A stretch of DNA of 64,000 bases from Sphingopyxis terrae subsp. terrae NBRC 15098. GTDB taxonomy: Bacteria; Pseudomonadota; Alphaproteobacteria; Sphingomonadales; Sphingomonadaceae. Position numbers and translations under genes: made by a program. Positions 43,149 through 52,770 of this stretch are shown here, in pieces. Numbering within the stretch: position 1 is the first letter of the stretch; every line of letters begins with the position of its first letter. Under the pieces are notes generated by a model, which was not told the origin of the DNA, did no database searches, and saw only the letters and a list, made by a program, of their open reading frames with translations. The stretch covers positions 1 to 64,000 of the forward strand of contig NZ_BCZQ01000018.1 in NCBI RefSeq assembly GCF_001598815.1, read 5' to 3'.

Positions 43149-43726
43149 TTCGCGCGGCTCCCCGGCTTCATCGCTGGCGTCGCGGCGAGTTCGGGCGGCA
43201 ATTCGCCTTCGGCATAGGTCGGAAAATTGATCGCGACGAGCGGGTAGAAGGGAACGCCAAGGTCGACGCTGCCTGCCGAACGATCGACGAGGGCGGCCTC
43301 GGCGATCACGTCGCCGCCCGCGGCACGGACCGCCTCCATCGCTTCGCGCGACGACAGGCCGGTGGTTACGACATCCTCGACCATCAGGATTTTGGCGCCG
43401 GCCGGGATTGCGAAGCCGCGGCGCAGTTCGAAGGTGCCTGTCGGCCGTTCGACGAAGATCGCGGGCTTGCCGAGCGCGCGGCCCATTTCATGGCCGATGA
43501 TGACGCCGCCCATCGCAGGCGAAACGACCATGTCGATCGCCGCGCGCAGGTCGCGCGGCAGCTTGGCGGCGAGGGCGATCGCCAGCCGTCCGGCGCGTTC
43601 GGTGTCCATCAAAACGCGCGCGCATTGCAGATAATATTCGCTGTGGCGCCCCGAAGAGAGCAGGAAATGCCCCTGCAACAGCGCGTCTGCGGCGCGGAAT
43701 TCGGCCAGAATTTCGTCGTCAGTCAT
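43145..43726 (-). CDS. pyrE: Orotate phosphoribosyltransferase
   Basis: The 193-residue enzyme joins orotate and PRPP to form orotidine monophosphate in pyrimidine synthesis. It carries the PRPP-binding motif [17 protein letters not shown], and also [20 protein letters not shown] and [20 protein letters not shown] 43726 gives the family N-terminus ([20 protein letters not shown]); no purine-rich ribosome binding site is visible just upstream. Its stop overlaps the TTG start of pdxJ. It is divergent from the cox cluster. Confidence 0.96.
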   Translation of the reverse strand: MTDDEILAEFRAADALLQGHFLLSSGRHSEYYLQCARVLMDTERAGRLAIALAAKLPRDLRAAIDMVVSPAMGGVIIGHEMGRALGKPAIFVERPTGTFELRRGFAIPAGAKILMVEDVVTTGLSSREAMEAVRAAGGDVIAEAALVDRSAGSVDLGVPFYPLVAINFPTYAEGELPPELAATPAMKPGSRAN

Positions 43727-43959
43727 GGGAGGTTCGGTCTTTTGTCCATCAAGTCGCCCGCGTCGGATGAGCGGGTTTCGGGCACGAAGATTATCGTGCT
43801 GCAAAATAGTGTTAGAGATGCTTGAGGCAAGCGGCAAGCGGGTCTATAGCCCCGGCGAGTTTCAGCCTGTTCGCGGGCTGTCCGGGCCTGTGCCCGGCTG
43901 CCGAGACGGAGAGGTTGGGGGATCGAGAACAGCAACAGGCAACGGGCGGCACTATCCTT

Positions 43960-45051
43960 ATGAAGAGCTTGAAAACCCTTGTAATTGCGGCGGCTTTGTC
44001 GCTCGGCACCGTGGGCGCGGTGCAGGCGCAGGCCCCGGCGGCAGCTCCCGCTGCGGCGCCGGCCGCGACGACGAACGCGACTCCGGCCGCGGCGACCAGC
44101 GATGCGGCGGCTCCCGCCGGCGACAAGGCTGCGGTGCCGGCCGGCGATGCGACCTATGTGCCGATGAAGCCGACCGCAGGCATCGGTCAGCCGGTCGAGG
44201 GCGGATGGAACTTCCAGGAACAGGAAAGCCCGATCGGCAAGCGCGCTTATTGGTTCAACCATTATATGCTGCTGCCCGTCATCACCTTCATCTCGCTGCT
44301 GGTGCTTGGCCTGCTGCTGTGGGTCGTCGTGCGCTACCGCGCTTCGGCCAATCCGGTGCCGTCGAAGACGACGCACAACACCTTCATCGAAATCATCTGG
44401 ACCGCGATCCCGGTCCTGATCCTTGCGGTGATCGCGGTTCCGTCGATCCGCCTGCTCGCGGCACAATATGAGCCGCCGAAGAAGGATGCGCTGACGATCA
44501 AGGTCACCGGCTATCAATGGTATTGGGGCTATGCCTATCCCGACCAGGGTATCGGCGAATATGTCTCGAAGATGCTGCCCGAGGACAAGGCCATTGCCGC
44601 CGGCGAGCCCTATCACCTCGCGGTGGATAATCGCATGGTCGTCCCCGTCGGCAAGCAGGTGAAGCTGATCATCACCGGCGCCGACGTGATCCACAGCTTC
44701 GCGGTTCCCGCGCTGTGGACCAAGATGGACGCGGTTCCGGGCCGCGCCAACGAAACGACGTTCACCGTCGACAAGCCCGGCGTCTATTACGGCCAGTGTT
44801 CGGAACTGTGCGGCGTCGACCACGGCTTCATGCCGATCGCGGTCGAAGCGCTGCCGATGGACAAATGGAAGGCGTGGGTCCGCTCGAAGGGCGGCAATCC
44901 CGACGGCGCCCAGGCCGCCGCCGCGGCAGCGCCCGCCGCGGCCGCCCCGGCGCCGACCGGCCCGATCCCGGCGACGACCGTCCCCGCCGCCGACACGACC
45001 ACAGCGGCTCCGGCTGCGGCGCCTGCCGCCGCGCCGGCCGCCAAGAATTAA
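43960..45051 (+). CDS. coxB: Cytochrome c oxidase subunit II
   Basis: The 363-residue subunit carries the CuA centre that accepts electrons from cytochrome c. A signal peptide (ending AVQAQ) is followed by an Ala/Pro-rich low-complexity stretch. Two membrane helices come next (about 108-135 and 147-170), then a cupredoxin domain with [18 protein letters not shown], which supplies the cysteine, histidine and methionine CuA ligands, and the aromatic patch [12 protein letters not shown]. The C-terminus adds a second Ala/Pro-rich tail of about 55 residues. It starts the aa3 oxidase cluster and lies 16 bases before ctaD. Confidence 0.97.
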   Translation: MKSLKTLVIAAALSLGTVGAVQAQAPAAAPAAAPAATTNATPAAATSDAAAPAGDKAAVPAGDATYVPMKPTAGIGQPVEGGWNFQEQESPIGKRAYWFNHYMLLPVITFISLLVLGLLLWVVVRYRASANPVPSKTTHNTFIEIIWTAIPVLILAVIAVPSIRLLAAQYEPPKKDALTIKVTGYQWYWGYAYPDQGIGEYVSKMLPEDKAIAAGEPYHLAVDNRMVVPVGKQVKLIITGADVIHSFAVPALWTKMDAVPGRANETTFTVDKPGVYYGQCSELCGVDHGFMPIAVEALPMDKWKAWVRSKGGNPDGAQAAAAAAPAAAAPAPTGPIPATTVPAADTTTAAPAAAPAAAPAAKN

Positions 45052-45067
45052 TCAGGGGGTCCGACAG

Positions 45068-46735
45068 ATGACCGATATCGCAGCGACTGCACCGGCGCAT
45101 GGCCACGACCATGCGCACGACCACGACCATGACACGCCCAGCTTCTTTGTCCGCTGGTTCATGTCGACGAACCACAAGGACATCGGCACGCTTTACCTGA
45201 TCTTCGCGATCATCGCCGGCATCGTCGGCGGTGCGCTTTCGGGGATGATGCGTCTCGAACTCGCCGAACCCGGGATCCAGTATCTTCCGGGCTGGGCGCA
45301 TATGCTCGGTGGCGCGGCGGACGCGACCGCGGGCAAGCATTTCTGGAACGTCATGATCACCGCGCACGGCCTGATCATGGTCTTCTTCATGGTCATGCCC
45401 GCGATGATCGGCGGCTTCGGCAACTGGTTTGTCCCGCTGATGATCGGTGCGCCGGACATGGCCTTTCCGCGCATGAACAACGTGTCCTTCTGGCTGACGG
45501 CGGTTGCGTTCGTCATGCTGTGCGGATCGATGTTCGTTCCGGGCGGCAGCGGCCTCGGCGCCGGCACCGGCTGGACCGTCTATGCCCCGCTGTCGACCAG
45601 CGGGTCGGTCGGCCCGGCGGTCGACATGGCGATCTTCTCGCTCCACCTTGCCGGTGCGGCGTCGATCCTCGGTGCGATCAACTTCATCACCACGATCTTC
45701 AACATGCGTGCGCCGGGCATGACCCTGCACAAGATGCCGCTGTTCGTCTGGTCGGTGCTCGTCACCGCCTTCCTGCTGCTGCTCGCGCTGCCGGTCCTTG
45801 CCGCCGCGATCACCATGCTGCTGACCGACCGTAACTTCGGCACCACCTTCTATGACGCCACGGGCGGCGGCGATCCGCTGCTCTATCAGCACCTCTTCTG
45901 GTTCTTCGGCCACCCCGAAGTGTACATCATGATCCTGCCGGGCTTCGGCATCGTCAGCCAGATCATCTCGACCTTCAGCCGCAAGCCGGTGTTCGGCTAT
46001 CTCGGCATGGCCTACGCCATGGTCGCGATCGGTGTCGTCGGCTTCATCGTGTGGGCGCACCACATGTTCACCGTCGGCATGAGCGTGAACCTGAAGATGT
46101 ACTTCACCGCCGCGACGATGGTCATCGCGGTCCCGACCGGCATCAAGATCTTTTCGTGGATCGCGACAATGTGGGGCGGTTCGATCAGCTTCAAGACCCC
46201 GATGGTCTGGGCGATCGGTTTCATCTTCATGTTCACCGTGGGCGGCGTGACCGGCGTCGTGCTCGCCAATGGCGGCGTCGACACCAACCTGCACGACACC
46301 TATTATGTCGTCGCGCACTTCCACTATGTGCTTTCGCTCGGCGCGGTCTTCTCGCTGTTCGCGGGCTTCTATTACTGGTTCCCGAAGATGTCGGGCCGGA
46401 TGTACAACGAGTTCCTCGGACAGTTGCACTTCTGGATCTTCTTCATCGGCGTGAACGTCCTGTTCTTCCCCCAGCACTTCCTGGGCCAGCAGGGCATGCC
46501 GCGCCGCTATCCCGACTATGCGGAAGCCTTCGCCTATTGGCACTATATCTCGTCGTTCGGCTATGTGATCATGGCCGTCGGCATGATCTTCTTCTTCGTG
46601 AACATCGCCTGGTCGCTGTTCGCGGGCAAGAAGGCCGCCGACAACCCGTGGGGCGAAGGTGCGACGACGCTCGAATGGACGCTGTCGAGCCCGCCGCCGT
46701 TCCACCAGTTCAACGAACTGCCGCGTATCGCCTGA
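45068..46735 (+). CDS. ctaD: Cytochrome c oxidase subunit I
   Basis: The 555-residue catalytic subunit binds haem a and the haem a3-CuB centre and pumps protons. It has about 12 hydrophobic segments and the CuB-ligand and haem-ligand motifs [31 protein letters not shown] and [19 protein letters not shown]. The N-terminus carries an unusual histidine- and aspartate-rich stretch ([12 protein letters not shown]) that could bind metal. It lies 16 bases after coxB. A perfect 11-bp hairpin separates it from ctaB. Confidence 0.98.
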   Translation: MTDIAATAPAHGHDHAHDHDHDTPSFFVRWFMSTNHKDIGTLYLIFAIIAGIVGGALSGMMRLELAEPGIQYLPGWAHMLGGAADATAGKHFWNVMITAHGLIMVFFMVMPAMIGGFGNWFVPLMIGAPDMAFPRMNNVSFWLTAVAFVMLCGSMFVPGGSGLGAGTGWTVYAPLSTSGSVGPAVDMAIFSLHLAGAASILGAINFITTIFNMRAPGMTLHKMPLFVWSVLVTAFLLLLALPVLAAAITMLLTDRNFGTTFYDATGGGDPLLYQHLFWFFGHPEVYIMILPGFGIVSQIISTFSRKPVFGYLGMAYAMVAIGVVGFIVWAHHMFTVGMSVNLKMYFTAATMVIAVPTGIKIFSWIATMWGGSISFKTPMVWAIGFIFMFTVGGVTGVVLANGGVDTNLHDTYYVVAHFHYVLSLGAVFSLFAGFYYWFPKMSGRMYNEFLGQLHFWIFFIGVNVLFFPQHFLGQQGMPRRYPDYAEAFAYWHYISSFGYVIMAVGMIFFFVNIAWSLFAGKKAADNPWGEGATTLEWTLSSPPPFHQFNELPRIA

Positions 46736-46742
46736 TTGCGCT

Positions 46743-46775
46743 GCGCCCCCTGCTAAGAGCCTTGGCAGGGGGCGC
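46743..46775 (+). terminator. 11-bp hairpin between ctaD and ctaB
   Basis: gcgccccctgc (46743-46753) and gcagggggcgc (46765-46775) are exact complements around an 11-base loop, eight bases after the ctaD stop. No T tract follows. It may reduce read-through, stabilise the coxB-ctaD message, or mark an RNA processing site, giving higher levels of structural subunits than of assembly factors. Confidence 0.6.
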
Positions 46776-46799
46776 CCCGCTTTCCGGCCTGGAGTTAGC

Positions 46800-47711
46800 A
46801 TGGCGCAGAGCCTGACCCACGGCGAGATGTCGCTTCCCGCAGATTGGCGCGACCTGTTCGCGCTGACCAAGCCGCGCGTGATGTCGCTTGTCGTCTTTAC
46901 CGCGCTGTGCGGTTTGCTCGCGGCACCGGGCAGCGTTCATCCGGTGCTTGCCTTTTCGTCGATCCTCGCGATCGCGCTCGGGGCAGGCGCATCGGGGGCG
47001 CTCAACCAATGGTATGAAACGACGATCGACGCGAAAATGAAGCGGACGGCGAACCGCCCGCTGCCTGCCGGTCGTCTCGACCGCCAGACGGCGTTGCAGT
47101 TCGGGGTCGGACTCGCTGCCTTTTCGGTCTTCCTCATGCTGTTCGCAGCCAATTGGCAGGCGGCGGTGCTGCTGACCGTTTCGATCCTGTTCTACGTCTT
47201 CATCTACACTATGTGGCTCAAGCCGCGGACGCCGCAGAATATTGTGATTGGCGGCGCGGCGGGGGCATTCCCGCCGCTGATCGGCTGGGTCGCAGCGACG
47301 GGCAGCGTCGCACCGCTGCCGATCGCGCTGTTCCTGCTGATCTTTCTCTGGACGCCGCCGCATTTCTGGGCGCTCGCGTTGTTCGTGCGCTCGGACTATG
47401 CCGCAGCGGGAATTCCGATGATGCCGGTGGTCGCAGGCGAGCGCGCGACGCGCCGCCAGATTCTGCTCTATGCCGTCGTGATGGCGGCGGCGGCGATCGC
47501 GCCGTGGCCGCTCGGCTATACGGGCGCGCTCTATGGCTGGACTGCGACGATCCTGTCGGCGCTGTTCGTGCTGCTGTCGGCTCAGGTCGGCTTGCGCAGT
47601 GCGGGCGCGGACGACCGGATGCAGCCCGAGAAGCGCCTCTTCGCCTTTTCCATCGCCTATCTCTTCATCCTCTTCGGCGCCGTAGTTGCCGATCACTGGT
47701 TGCCGCTATGA
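46800..47711 (+). CDS. ctaB: Protoheme IX farnesyltransferase (haem O synthase)
   Basis: The 303-residue UbiA-type membrane enzyme attaches farnesyl to haem b, giving haem O, the precursor of haem a for the oxidase. The prenyl-diphosphate site is [20 protein letters not shown], and the second conserved loop is [20 protein letters not shown] then [20 protein letters not shown]. About eight to nine helices are predicted. Start ATG 46800 follows GGAGTTAGC. Its stop overlaps the next gene by ATGA. Confidence 0.96.
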   Translation: MAQSLTHGEMSLPADWRDLFALTKPRVMSLVVFTALCGLLAAPGSVHPVLAFSSILAIALGAGASGALNQWYETTIDAKMKRTANRPLPAGRLDRQTALQFGVGLAAFSVFLMLFAANWQAAVLLTVSILFYVFIYTMWLKPRTPQNIVIGGAAGAFPPLIGWVAATGSVAPLPIALFLLIFLWTPPHFWALALFVRSDYAAAGIPMMPVVAGERATRRQILLYAVVMAAAAIAPWPLGYTGALYGWTATILSALFVLLSAQVGLRSAGADDRMQPEKRLFAFSIAYLFILFGAVVADHWLPL

Positions 47712-47857
47712 CCGACGAAAATCCGCAACAGCCTTTCGACGAAGCCGAATATCGCCGCCGCCAGCGCGTGCGCGCCAACCTGATGGGCTGGATCCTCGGC
47801 GGGCTCGCTTTCCTCTTTTTCTTCATTACGATGGCGCGCATGGTGGTGCCGACATGA
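47708..47857 (+). CDS. 49-residue single-span membrane protein in the cox cluster (CoxF-like)
   Basis: The short product reads [20 protein letters not shown], then a short linker and one hydrophobic helix (about 24-43, [15 protein letters not shown]). It is coupled on both sides by ATGA overlaps, to ctaB upstream and ctaG downstream. A small membrane protein at this position is common in alphaproteobacterial cox clusters and is often annotated as a cytochrome oxidase assembly or CoxF-like protein. Its role is unproven. The tight double overlap argues that it is genuinely translated. Confidence 0.8.
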   Translation: MTDENPQQPFDEAEYRRRQRVRANLMGWILGGLAFLFFFITMARMVVPT

Positions 47858-48420
47858 CGGACGAAGCGACACGCCGGAAAAATGGCCGCACTGCGGCGCT
47901 CGCGGCCTTGCTCGCGGCGGCGATGGTCGGGCTGGGTTTCGCGGCGGTGCCGCTCTACAATCTTTTCTGCCGCGTCACCGGCTTTGGCGGTACGACGCAG
48001 CGTTACGATCCGGTCGCCGCGGCCGAGACACCGAAGGTGTTGAGCGATACCGTCTCGGTGCGCTTCGATGCCAATGTGTCGCCCAAGCTGCCGTGGAAAT
48101 TCTATCCCGAACATCCCACCGATACGGTCAGCATCGGCGCGCGCGACATGGCGATCTTCATCGCGCAGAATAATTCGCCGCACCCGATCACCGGCACCGC
48201 GACCTTCAACGTAACGCCCGACCAGGCGGGGAAATATTTTACCAAGATCCAGTGCTTCTGCTTCACCCAGCAGACGCTGAAGCCGGGCGAACAGATCCGC
48301 ATGCCAGTGCTGTTCTTCGTCGATCCCAAGATCAAGGACGATCCCGACGCGCGCGACATTCAGGAAATCACCCTCAGCTACACCTTCTACCCAGTGGACG
48401 AGGGCAAAAAGGCGAGCTAA
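47854..48420 (+). CDS. ctaG: Cytochrome c oxidase assembly protein CtaG (Cox11)
   Basis: The 188-residue copper chaperone delivers copper to the CuB site of subunit I. One N-terminal helix (about 12-33) is followed by a periplasmic immunoglobulin-like domain. The copper-binding cysteine motif is KIQCFCFTQQTLKPGE, and there is also LPWKFYPEHPTDTVSIG and PVLFFVDPKI. It overlaps the small membrane protein gene by ATGA and is followed by coxC after 80 bases. Confidence 0.96.
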   Translation: MTDEATRRKNGRTAALAALLAAAMVGLGFAAVPLYNLFCRVTGFGGTTQRYDPVAAAETPKVLSDTVSVRFDANVSPKLPWKFYPEHPTDTVSIGARDMAIFIAQNNSPHPITGTATFNVTPDQAGKYFTKIQCFCFTQQTLKPGEQIRMPVLFFVDPKIKDDPDARDIQEITLSYTFYPVDEGKKAS

Positions 48421-48500
48421 GGCCGCAACCAATAGAGTCTTACCAAGGACCGGCAGATGATGGGGATCATCGCGCTGGGGCAAAAAACGGGAACTGTGAC

Positions 48501-49376
48501 ATGGCCGGTGCCAAACATCATGATTATCACCTCGTAAATCCCAGCGTCTGGCCGCTTTTCGGCTCGGTCGCCGCGCTGGTGATGTTCTTCGGCCTCGTCA
48601 TGGCGATGCACGCCGACCATTTCGGCGGTGCGGGCAAATGGGTGCTCGGCCTCGGTTTCATGGGTGTGATCGCCACCTTCTTCAGCTGGTGGGGCGAGGT
48701 CATCAAGGAAGCGCACGCCGGCGATCATACGCCGGTCGTTCAGCTGCACCTGCGCTATGGCATGATCCTGTTCATCGCATCGGAAGTCATGTTCTTCGTC
48801 GGCTGGTTCTGGGCCTGGTTCGATTTCTCGCTGTTTCCGGCGCCGGTCGAGATCGTCGACGGTGCGGTGACCTCGCTGTTCGGGCAGGAAGGTGCGGTGG
48901 CCGCGTCGATCTGGCCGCCGAAGGGCATCCATGTCATCGACGCCTTCTCGCTGCCGCTGCTCAACACGCTGATCCTGCTCTGCTCGGGCACGACGATCAC
49001 CTGGGCGCACCATGCGCTGATCCACGGCGATCGCGAAGGGCTCAAGAAGGGTCTGTGGCTGACCATCATCCTCGGCCTGACCTTCAGCTGCATTCAGGCC
49101 TATGAATATGCCGAAGCGCCGTTCCCCTTCGGCACGATCAACTATACCTCGGCCTTCTTCATGGCGACCGGCTTCCACGGTTTCCACGTTCTGGTCGGCA
49201 CGATCTTCCTGATCGTGAACCTCGTCCGCGTCTACAAGGGCCATTTCACGCCGACGCAGCACTTCGGTTTCGAAGCCGCCGCCTGGTACTGGCACTTCGT
49301 CGACGTGGTGTGGCTGTTCCTCTTCATCATCGTCTATGTCTGGGGTGGCTGGGGCGCACCGGTTGCCGCGCACTAA
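48501..49376 (+). CDS. coxC: Cytochrome c oxidase subunit III
   Basis: The 291-residue subunit has seven predicted helices and family signatures MILFIASEVMFFVGWFWAWF, CSGTTITWAHHALIHGDREG and FGFEAAAWYWHFVDVVWLFL. It stabilises subunit I and keeps proton uptake active. The ATG at 48501 gives the usual N-terminus (MAGAKHHDYHLVNPSVWPLF); no strong ribosome binding site is visible. An upstream gap of 80 bases separates it from ctaG. Confidence 0.97.
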   Translation: MAGAKHHDYHLVNPSVWPLFGSVAALVMFFGLVMAMHADHFGGAGKWVLGLGFMGVIATFFSWWGEVIKEAHAGDHTPVVQLHLRYGMILFIASEVMFFVGWFWAWFDFSLFPAPVEIVDGAVTSLFGQEGAVAASIWPPKGIHVIDAFSLPLLNTLILLCSGTTITWAHHALIHGDREGLKKGLWLTIILGLTFSCIQAYEYAEAPFPFGTINYTSAFFMATGFHGFHVLVGTIFLIVNLVRVYKGHFTPTQHFGFEAAAWYWHFVDVVWLFLFIIVYVWGGWGAPVAAH

Positions 49377-49779
49377 ATTGCCGGACAGCGAACAGCATCA
49401 AAAGGGGCAGCCGCCGGTCTGGCGCGCTGCCCTTTTCGGTCTCTGCCCCGAATGCGGCGCGCCGACGCTGTTCGACGGGCCGACCAAATTCGCGCCGCGC
49501 TGCCGCGCCTGCGGGCTGGACTACTCGACCTACAATGTCGGCGACGGGCCGGCGGCGTTTCTGACCATGATTATCGGTGCGCTGATCGTTGCCGCGGCGA
49601 TTGCCGTCGATTTCGCATTCGAGCCGCCGTTGTGGGTGCATGTGCTATTGTGGGTGCCGATCACGGCCGCCGCGGTCGTCTACGGCCTGCGGGTTGGCAA
49701 GGCCGCGCTGCTCGCGAGCGAACATCAGCGCAAGGCGGCGGAAGGGCGCCTGGTGGATCGGCATGACGACGACGCCTGA
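49336..49779 (+). CDS. DUF983 family zinc-ribbon membrane protein
   Basis: The product (147 residues from ATG 49336, or 133 from TTG 49378 just after the coxC stop) has a zinc-ribbon-like pair of motifs, CPECGAPTLFDG and CRACGLDYSTYNVGDGPA. Two hydrophobic helices follow (TMIIGALIVAAAIAVDFAF; WVHVLLWVPITAAAVVYGL). DUF983 proteins are common beside cox genes in alphaproteobacteria and may help oxidase biogenesis, but function is not established. The ATG start would overlap coxC by 41 bases, so the TTG is a serious alternative. It overlaps the SURF1 gene by 17 bases. Confidence 0.85.
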   Translation: MSGVAGAHRLPRTKLPDSEQHQKGQPPVWRAALFGLCPECGAPTLFDGPTKFAPRCRACGLDYSTYNVGDGPAAFLTMIIGALIVAAAIAVDFAFEPPLWVHVLLWVPITAAAVVYGLRVGKAALLASEHQRKAAEGRLVDRHDDDA

Positions 49780-50431
49780 CGCTCCTTCGCCCGGCGAAGC
49801 CGTCGCGCCGCCGCGCGGCTGGCCGGTGATTCCGACGATCCTGGTTCTCGCCGCCGTGGCGACGATGATTGCGCTTGGCATCTGGCAGTTGCAGCGCAAG
49901 GGAGAGAAGGAAGCGCTGATCGCGCTTTACGAACGCAACGGGGCGATGTCGGCGACGGTGACCTATCCGAAGCTGCCGCCGGTTCCCGACGCGATGCTCT
50001 ATCGCAAAAGCAGCGTTATCTGTCTCGAGCCGGTGCGCTGGGATCCGCGCAGCGGCACCGATCGCAAGGGCGGAGGCGGTATTCGCATGATTGCGGATTG
50101 CCGCACCGGCGCCGAGGGACCGGGCGTGCTGGTCGACATCGGTATCGCCGACGATTTCACGCCGCCCAAATGGACGGGCGGCACGGTTCAGGGCACGATC
50201 GTACCGGGGCCCGAGCAGCCGAGCCTGATCGAGCGGCTGACCGGCCGTGCCGTGCCGGCGCGCGCGATGCTGGTCGCCGACCAGCCCGCCGCGGGACTAC
50301 GGCCCAGCGCGGTGCCATCGGCGGCGGACATGCCCAACAACCACTTCGCTTACGCCGTGCAATGGTTCCTGTTCGCAGCGATCGCGCTGATTATCTATAT
50401 CATCGCGGTGCGCCGCCGCTTGCAGCGGTGA
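49763..50431 (+). CDS. SURF1 family oxidase assembly protein
   Basis: The 222-residue protein has the SURF1 layout: an N-terminal helix (about 23-42) ending LGIWQLQRKGEKEALIALYE, a periplasmic domain (about 45-190) and a C-terminal helix (FLFAAIALIIYIIAVRRR). It ends with the conserved NNHFAYAVQWF segment. SURF1 helps insert haem a into subunit I. It is the last member of the oxidase cluster here and overlaps the DUF983 gene. Confidence 0.93.
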   Translation: MTTTPDAPSPGEAVAPPRGWPVIPTILVLAAVATMIALGIWQLQRKGEKEALIALYERNGAMSATVTYPKLPPVPDAMLYRKSSVICLEPVRWDPRSGTDRKGGGGIRMIADCRTGAEGPGVLVDIGIADDFTPPKWTGGTVQGTIVPGPEQPSLIERLTGRAVPARAMLVADQPAAGLRPSAVPSAADMPNNHFAYAVQWFLFAAIALIIYIIAVRRRLQR

Positions 50432-50458
50432 CGGTGCGCCGCTAGGCGCTTTTCCGTC

Positions 50459-51856
50459 ATGGACTATATCAGCACCCGCGGCTCCGCGCCGACCCTCGAC
50501 TTCCGTGCCGCCACGCTCGCCGGCCTTGCGAGCGACGGGGGGCTCTACGTCCCGGCCGCCTGGCCGCAGATGTCGGCGCAGGATATTCGCGCGCTCGCGG
50601 GGCTCGACTATGCCGAAACCGCGGTGCGCGTGATGATGCCCTTCGTCGCCGGCGTGCTCGACGAGGCCGAACTGCGCGAATTGTGCCGGGCCGCCTACGG
50701 CCGCTTCAGTCATGATGCGGTGACGCCGCTCGTCCAGCTTGACCATCGCCACTGGCTGCTCGAGCTGTTTCACGGTCCGACCCTGGCGTTCAAGGATGTC
50801 GCGCTGCAACTGCTCGGCCAGCTGTTCGAAAAATTCCTGAGCGGCGGCGAGACCGATCTGACCATCGTCGGCGCGACGTCGGGCGATACGGGATCGGCGG
50901 CGATCGAGGCGGTCGCGGGGCGCGAGCATATCCGTATCTTCATGCTCCACCCCGAAGGGCGGGTCAGCGACGTACAACGCCGCCAGATGACCACCGTTCT
51001 CGCGCCCAATGTCCACAACATCGCGATCGACGGCAGCTTTGACGACGCGCAGGCCATGGTGAAGCGCCTGTTCGGCGATGCCGAGGCGCGCAGCGCGCTG
51101 ACGCTGTCGGCGGTCAACAGCATCAACTGGGCGCGGCTGATGGCGCAGGTGGTCTATTATTTCTATGCCGCGGTCCGCCTCGGCGCCCCCGACCGCGCGA
51201 TCGCGTTCAGCGTGCCGACGGGTAATTTCGGTGACGTGTTCGCAGGCTATGTCGCGGCACGCATGGGGCTGCCGGTGGCGCGGCTGGTCGTTGCCACCAA
51301 CGTCAACGACATCTTGCACCGTGCGCTGTCGCGTGGCGATTACAGCGCGGGCAGTGTGACCGCGACCGCGACGCCGTCGATGGACATTCAGGTGAGCAGC
51401 AATTTCGAGCGGCTGCTGTTCGACCTCGCGGGTCGCGACGGGGCTGCGATCGATGCGATGATGGCCGAATTTGACCGCAGCCGAGCGATGTCGATTCCCG
51501 AGGATATGCTTGCTGGCGCCCGCGACCTGTTTTCGAGCGCGCGCATCGATGCCGATGGCATGACGCTGGCGCTGCGATGGGCGCAGGAACATGGCGGGCA
51601 GATCATCGATCCGCATAGCGCCGTCGGGCTGGCCGCGGCGCGCGCGCTCGATATCGATGCCGACGTGCCGGTGGTGACGCTCGCGACTGCGCATCCCGCC
51701 AAGTTCCGCGATGCGGTCGAACGCGCGACAGGCGTTCGTCCGGCGCTGCCCGCCCGCCTCGGCAATCTGTTCGACCGCGAGGAGCGCTATGAAAAGCTGC
51801 CCGGCGACTATGACGCGGTAAAGGCCCACATCCTGCGCGAGGCGGCCCGTGGCTGA
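50459..51856 (+). CDS. thrC: Threonine synthase
   Basis: The 465-residue PLP enzyme converts O-phosphohomoserine to threonine. The PLP lysine is K112 in HGPTLAFKDVALQLLGQLFE. Other signatures are the N-terminal MDYISTRGSAPTLDF, TIVGATSGDTGSAAIEAVAG and the phosphate-binding SVPTGNFGDVFAGYVA. The start follows the SURF1 stop by 27 bases. The stop overlaps the next gene by eight bases. Confidence 0.97.
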   Translation: MDYISTRGSAPTLDFRAATLAGLASDGGLYVPAAWPQMSAQDIRALAGLDYAETAVRVMMPFVAGVLDEAELRELCRAAYGRFSHDAVTPLVQLDHRHWLLELFHGPTLAFKDVALQLLGQLFEKFLSGGETDLTIVGATSGDTGSAAIEAVAGREHIRIFMLHPEGRVSDVQRRQMTTVLAPNVHNIAIDGSFDDAQAMVKRLFGDAEARSALTLSAVNSINWARLMAQVVYYFYAAVRLGAPDRAIAFSVPTGNFGDVFAGYVAARMGLPVARLVVATNVNDILHRALSRGDYSAGSVTATATPSMDIQVSSNFERLLFDLAGRDGAAIDAMMAEFDRSRAMSIPEDMLAGARDLFSSARIDADGMTLALRWAQEHGGQIIDPHSAVGLAAARALDIDADVPVVTLATAHPAKFRDAVERATGVRPALPARLGNLFDREERYEKLPGDYDAVKAHILREAARG

Positions 51857-52739
51857 TCTGCTGCCGCTCGCGACGCTCGTCGGCGAGGGGTGGGGCGATT
51901 ACGGGTTGGTCGACAGCGGCGGCGGGCGCAAGCTTGAACGCTATGGCCCCTATCGTTTCATCCGTCCCGAACCGCAGGCGATGTGGCAGCCGGCGTTGGC
52001 CGAAAGCGAATGGGATGCCGCCGACGGCGAATTCATCCCCGCATCCGACGAAGATGGCGGCGGCCGCTGGTATTTTCATCGCCCCGTGCCAGCCGAAGGG
52101 TGGCCGCTCGCATGGCGCGAAGCGCGCTTCACCGCGTCCTGCACCCCGTTCCGCCATCTCGGCTTCTTTCCCGACATGGCACCGGTGTGGGACTGGCTGC
52201 GCGGCTGCGTCGCCGACAAGGCCGATCCCGCGTTCCTGAATCTGTTCGGCTATACCGGCGTCGGCAGCCAGGCGCTCGCCGCGGCCGGCGCGGCGGTCAC
52301 GCATGTCGACGCGTCGAAGAAATCGGTGGCGCAGGCGCGCGACAATGCCGCACTCGCGGGCATGAGCGACCGGCCGATCCGCTGGATCGTCGACGATGCC
52401 GGCAAGTTCACCGCGCGCGAGGTGCGGCGCGAGCGGCGCTACGATGCGATCCTGCTCGATCCGCCGAAGTTCGGACGCGGCCCGGGCGGTGAACGCTGGC
52501 AGATCGAGGAGGGGCTGGCGCCCTTGCTCGCCGATTGCCGCCAGCTCCTCGATGCCGACAGCCGCGCTCTGTTCCTCACCGTTTATGCGGTGCGCATGTC
52601 GGCGCTGGCGATTGGCGAACTGCTGGCGCAGATTTTCGCCGATTTGCCGGGCAAGGTCGAATGCGGCGAGCTTGCGGTGCGCGAAGAGGCGCGGGGGCTA
52701 CTGCTGCCCACGGCCATTTTCGCGCGCTGGAGTCGCTGA
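51849..52739 (+). CDS. Class I SAM-dependent methyltransferase (RlmI/RlmK-like fold)
   Basis: The 296-residue protein has a Rossmann methyltransferase core. Motif I reads FLNLFGYTGVGSQALAAAGA, motif II THVDASKKSVAQARDNAALA, and the catalytic-site motif ILLDPPKFGRGPGGERWQIE. The DPPKFGRGP and VDASKKSV features match rRNA m5C-type methyltransferases of the RlmI/YccW group; the exact target is not known. The start is GTG at 51849, overlapping the thrC stop by eight bases, which implies coupling. Confidence 0.85.
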   Translation: MADLLPLATLVGEGWGDYGLVDSGGGRKLERYGPYRFIRPEPQAMWQPALAESEWDAADGEFIPASDEDGGGRWYFHRPVPAEGWPLAWREARFTASCTPFRHLGFFPDMAPVWDWLRGCVADKADPAFLNLFGYTGVGSQALAAAGAAVTHVDASKKSVAQARDNAALAGMSDRPIRWIVDDAGKFTAREVRRERRYDAILLDPPKFGRGPGGERWQIEEGLAPLLADCRQLLDADSRALFLTVYAVRMSALAIGELLAQIFADLPGKVECGELAVREEARGLLLPTAIFARWSR

Positions 52740-52770
52740 CTCTCGATTGGTGATCGATGGGCAGGGGGCG

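Noticed and set aside
44828-46870. Minus-strand open frame of 680 codons across coxB-ctaD-ctaB
   Set aside because: The plus strand encodes unmistakable oxidase subunits; the antisense product is charged low-complexity sequence.
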